Origin: Chryseobacterium limigenitum
Lineage (GTDB): Bacteria > Bacteroidota > Bacteroidia > Flavobacteriales > Weeksellaceae
Length of the DNA stretch: 64,000 nt
Direction: 5' to 3'
Assembly: GCF_900114875.1 (NCBI RefSeq)
Contig: NZ_FPKW01000019.1
Span: 1-64,000, forward strand
Shown here: one piece after another, positions 61,767 to 64,000 of the stretch
How the letters are laid out: each line of letters opens with the position of its first letter
Numbering within the stretch: the stretch's first letter is position 1
The notes under the pieces: model-generated
What the model was told of the DNA's origin: nothing
Seen by the model: the letters and a program-made list of their open reading frames with translations, nothing else
Database searches by the model: none
Made by a program: the position numbers and the translations under genes

Positions 61767-62210
61767 TTAAGCGTTAGCTGGTTTAGTTCCTGTTACTCTT
61801 AATCCCATAGATCTAGCAGTACCTGCAACCATAGAAAGAGCTGAATCCATTGTAAAGCAGTTAAGGTCTGCCATTTTATCTTCAGCAATTTTTTGAACCT
61901 GAGCCCAAGATACAGAACCTACTTTGTTTCTGTTTGGTTCTCCAGAACCTCCCTTGATCTTAGCCGCATCCATTAACTGGATTGCTGCAGGTGGAGTTTT
62001 AATAACGAATTCAAAAGATTTGTCTTCGTATACTGTAATTACTACAGGTAAAACTTGCCCTGGCTTGTCCTGAGTTCTTCCGTTAAATTGTTTACAAAAC
62101 TCCATGATGTTCACACCTGCAGAACCCAATGCTGGACCTACTGGTGGAGAAGGGTTGGCAGCGCCACCTTTCACCTGAAGTTTTACCATTTTAAAGACTT
62201 TTTTAGCCAT
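61767..62210 (-). CDS. rplK: 50S ribosomal protein L11
   Basis: 147 residues from the ATG at 62210 (MAKKVFKMVKLQVKGGAANP). The upstream frame extension lies in the leader. Signature pieces are PPVGPALGSAGVNIMEFCKQFNGRT, GQVLPVVITVYEDKSFEF, KTPPAAIQLMDAA and the C-terminal DLNCFTMDSALSMVAGTARSMG. It binds 23S rRNA at the GTPase centre. First gene of rplK-rplA-rplJ-rplL. Neither nusG nor secE is directly upstream, unlike the usual order. Confidence 0.98.
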   Translation of the reverse strand: MAKKVFKMVKLQVKGGAANPSPPVGPALGSAGVNIMEFCKQFNGRTQDKPGQVLPVVITVYEDKSFEFVIKTPPAAIQLMDAAKIKGGSGEPNRNKVGSVSWAQVQKIAEDKMADLNCFTMDSALSMVAGTARSMGLRVTGTKPANA

Positions 62211-62261
62211 TTTTCTTTTTTTATTTTGAATAATTAATGAGTTTGGAAGCATTTATTATTC

Positions 62262-62296
62262 AGTAGGTTACCGCACTCACATAAAGTAAACCTACT
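62262..62296 (-). promoter_or_regulatory. Hairpin in the rplK leader, possible L1 target
   Basis: On the minus strand AGTAGGTTTAC pairs with GGTAACCTACT, allowing one bulged T. It lies at the very 5' end of the predicted rplK mRNA, 52 nt before the ATG. Known L1-operon leaders also carry a hairpin here. That L1 binds it is inference. Confidence 0.5.
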
Positions 62297-62306
62297 TTTC
62301 GGACTG

Positions 62307-62336
62307 CAAAATTATGAAATATTTTTGAATTAGCAA
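62307..62336 (-). promoter_or_regulatory. Promoter of rplKAJL
   Basis: On the minus strand TTG (62334-62336), 19 nt, TAATTTTG (62307-62314): consensus match. Predicted start at about 62300, giving a ~90-nt leader. Confidence 0.8.
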
Positions 62337-62520
62337 ATGGAAAAACTTGATTTTTAGCAAGATTTGTAATTATATTTTTCTTTTTTCTTGAAGATGTCCT
62401 AATTACAGCAACAAGGGATGGGATATTTTTTGGTTTAGCGACTCTAATTTCCTAATCCCTTTTTTTATTTCAAATAAAAAATATAATTTTTGCAAAAAGT
62501 CAAGATGACTTCATTATATA

Positions 62521-62556
62521 AAAAAGAGAATACAAATAATTTGTATTCTCTTTTTT
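62521..62556. terminator. Bidirectional terminator upstream of rplK
   Basis: GAGAATACAAA (62526-62536) pairs perfectly with TTTGTATTCTC (62540-62550), with T-runs on both sides. It ends the transcript of the gene at 62594-63241. The remainder of the 383-nt gap 62211-62593 holds the rplK promoter and leader. Confidence 0.9.
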
Positions 62557-62593
62557 AAGTAAATAAGCCTATTTACTTTATTTCATCTATCGA

Positions 62594-63241
62594 TTAGAAA
62601 TCATTATACATTGCGTGCGCCTGGAATGATGTTCCTGCTAAACTTCCTCCTTGAACACAATTTGAAGCTGCAACAAAATCAAAACAGGTACCTAAAACCT
62701 CAATACTGTGCGTTCCTGCACCTAGTAGAGTTATATAACTTCCAGTATTGTAAAAAATACCTGTCAAATTAGTTCCGGTAGACGTACTATTCGTATAAGC
62801 ATTTGAAGATCGGACAACATTGGTTCCGTTGATATTCAGGTGTGTTCTCAATAATTTCATCCTACCATCTGAAGCTGCAACAGATAATGTTATAGGTACT
62901 GAATAGCTAATCATTACAAACGCGGGCTTTGACAAAGTAATAGACTGGTTGCTGATACTTATAGGAGTACCACTTCCCCCAGCATTTACACTAGGTAAAG
63001 TAGTAAGGCTAAATAATTGAACCATTTGCTGGTTAAGAACATTCTTTTTAACATAATCCACATTTCCATTTGCATCAGAAATCAGAACATTATCATAGGT
63101 ACCATTTGAAGATTGATCAGTTTGAGTTCTCACTCTCAAAGTCCCATTAATATCCAATACTCTAGAAGGAGTTGTTGTATTAATCCCTATTTGGGCGTTA
63201 GTATATGCACTAATAAATAAAATAAAAATAAAATTTCTCAT
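62594..63241 (-). CDS. Secreted structural protein of unknown function
   Basis: 215 residues from the ATG at 63241, where the signal peptide starts (MRNFIFILFISAYTNAQ). The mature N-terminus IGINTTTPSRVLDINGTLRVRTQ is the stereotyped start of flavobacterial proteins with phage-tail-fibre-like or adhesin-like organisation. The rest is a beta-rich domain (ISISNQSITLSKPAFVMISYSV, HLNINGTNVVRSS, TLLGAGTHSIEVLGTCFDF) that could be C1q/TNF-like. Closely followed upstream by another gene of this style. No T9SS domain. Confidence 0.75.
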   Translation of the reverse strand: MRNFIFILFISAYTNAQIGINTTTPSRVLDINGTLRVRTQTDQSSNGTYDNVLISDANGNVDYVKKNVLNQQMVQLFSLTTLPSVNAGGSGTPISISNQSITLSKPAFVMISYSVPITLSVAASDGRMKLLRTHLNINGTNVVRSSNAYTNSTSTGTNLTGIFYNTGSYITLLGAGTHSIEVLGTCFDFVAASNCVQGGSLAGTSFQAHAMYNDF

Positions 63242-63341
63242 GACTGTTTTTTTAATTCGAAATAAAGTTAACATTTTTTTATAAAAAAAATAAAATTATT
63301 CATCATTTAATTGAAAATAAATATCAAATGGTGAAAATTAC

Positions 63342-63363
63342 AAGAAGAAGAAGAAGAAGAAAA
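63342..63363. repeat. (AAG)n trinucleotide tract
   Basis: Six to seven AAG units lie 100 nt upstream of the ATG at 63241 (minus strand CTT). It sits in the 221-nt gap 63242-63462, whose other content is an imperfect hairpin at 63400-63435 that probably ends the upstream gene. Confidence 0.7.
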
Positions 63364-63462
63364 AACAAAAGCCAGAAGAAAAAAAAATACCTTTTTATAA
63401 AATCCCCTCTAATGATATATAGCATAGAAGGGAATATACAAACCTTAGAAATTATCTTAAAT

Positions 63463-64000
63463 TTACAATAGCTTATTAATAATTAACCGAGAATTTGCCT
63501 TACTAATTTTCAAATCACTAAGATTTCCCACCATATTATTTGTTCCGTATGTTAAAAATTGTAATGAAACCTGCTGACCCGCTTTTAACCAAATCGTAGC
63601 ATTACTTGTCAGAAAATACAAATTAAAGCTATTTGCCGGTAATGGATTTTTATCCCCTCTATGAATCACAGCGTTTGTTGTTGCAACACGTCCGTCGTCT
63701 ACATACAAAGATGTAAAAGCATCTCCCGAAGTTCCGTCAAAAACACCAGATCCGCTTCCTGGTGTTGCAAAACCACAAACTCCATATAAAAAATATAATC
63801 CATCTTTTTTAACTGTATATATGCCTGTTGTAGGATCATATGCATTTTGAGGATCATACTGAACATCCAATAATAAAGTAGTAAACATATTATCATTCCA
63901 GTCATCATTAGCGTTTAAATCAGCACCTCCAGCAGCATTTAAAACCCTGTTTCCACTATCATCCGCAGAAAAAGCATCAACTCCGGCAACTTTTACAATA
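63463..64000 (-). CDS. C1q/TNF-like secreted protein, 5' end beyond the window
   Basis: At least 179 residues, open to the window edge; the ATG at 63888 is internal. The visible part reads VKVAGVDAFSADDSGNRVLN...NDDWNDNMFTTLLLDVQYDPQNAYDPTTGIYTVKKDGLYFLYGVCGFATP. This is the pattern of bacterial C1q-like domains (AF.A...N..L......F......YDP.NAYD..TGIYTV...G.Y.). The final strands, WLKAGQQVSLQFLTYG, also fit. These domains form trimeric jelly rolls at the ends of fibrous proteins. Signal peptide and stalk, if any, lie outside. Confidence 0.8.
   Translation of the reverse strand, partial: IVKVAGVDAFSADDSGNRVLNAAGGADLNANDDWNDNMFTTLLLDVQYDPQNAYDPTTGIYTVKKDGLYFLYGVCGFATPGSGSGVFDGTSGDAFTSLYVDDGRVATTNAVIHRGDKNPLPANSFNLYFLTSNATIWLKAGQQVSLQFLTYGTNNMVGNLSDLKISKANSRLIINKLL

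Overview
The window is about 64 kb of low-GC chromosome from a member of the Bacteroidota, most likely a Flavobacteriia/Weeksellaceae species such as Chryseobacterium (inference). Five proteins end in type-A Por (T9SS) sorting domains. Promoters fit the Bacteroidota pattern TTG, 17-23 nt, TAnnTTTG. There are a DUF3467 gene behind rpoC, a TonB-dependent receptor, DUF3575 and DUF5777 barrels, a Bacteroidota-type LpxK and an IS982-type transposase of the flavobacterial kind. No tRNA, rRNA or CRISPR array was seen.

Region by region. 1-1.7 kb: the 5' part of an IS982-family transposase running off the left edge, a 5'-truncated gene, a rifampin ADP-ribosyltransferase (arr) and an acetyltransferase. 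1.8-6.4 kb: small secreted or hypothetical genes, an FMN riboswitch with ribB, a T9SS cargo protein and a DUF3575 barrel. 6.4-11.9 kb: a ~200-bp palindromic repeat, a response regulator/histidine kinase pair, a porin and a KgtP-like 2-oxoglutarate permease, which look like one sensing and uptake unit. 12-24.4 kb: a patatin phospholipase with an outer-membrane barrel, an ABC exporter, truA, lpxK, purine nucleoside phosphorylase, a thioredoxin-like lipoprotein, DNA polymerase IV and a cytoplasmic alpha-amylase. 24.5-32.2 kb: a carboxylesterase, AraC/alcohol dehydrogenase and HxlR/NmrA divergent pairs, an NPP-type phosphodiesterase and a double GNAT.

32.3-36.2 kb: a minus-strand operon encoding a DUF5777 barrel, a c-type cytochrome lipoprotein, YceI, an ankyrin protein and a T9SS-exported DOMON-like protein. 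A Crp/Fnr regulator lies directly upstream, and a GTGA-N6-TCAC palindrome sits at about -41.5 from the predicted start of transcription. 36.3-42.4 kb: a TonB-receptor operon whose first gene is a 949-residue secreted beta-propeller. 42.5-43.1 kb: gene debris, namely a frameshifted regulator C-terminus and a partial copy of the neighbouring DUF3467 gene.

43.1-62.3 kb holds the rpoB-rpoC-DUF3467 and rplK-rplA-rplJ-rplL operons. They are separated by about 8 kb of genes for large secreted proteins: two tandem paralogues with T9SS domains and calcium-type repeats, a YadA-head-like protein and a small secreted protein. Each operon has its own clear promoter. The rpoBC transcript has a ~325-nt leader whose 5' end can pair perfectly with a segment 100 nt before rpoB, suggesting a structured regulatory RNA. 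The right edge carries two more secreted structural proteins, one with a C1q-like domain.

The best candidates for undescribed biology are the Crp-controlled envelope redox operon, the rpoBC leader RNA, the split ribosomal/RNA-polymerase locus and the triplicated-module surface proteins.
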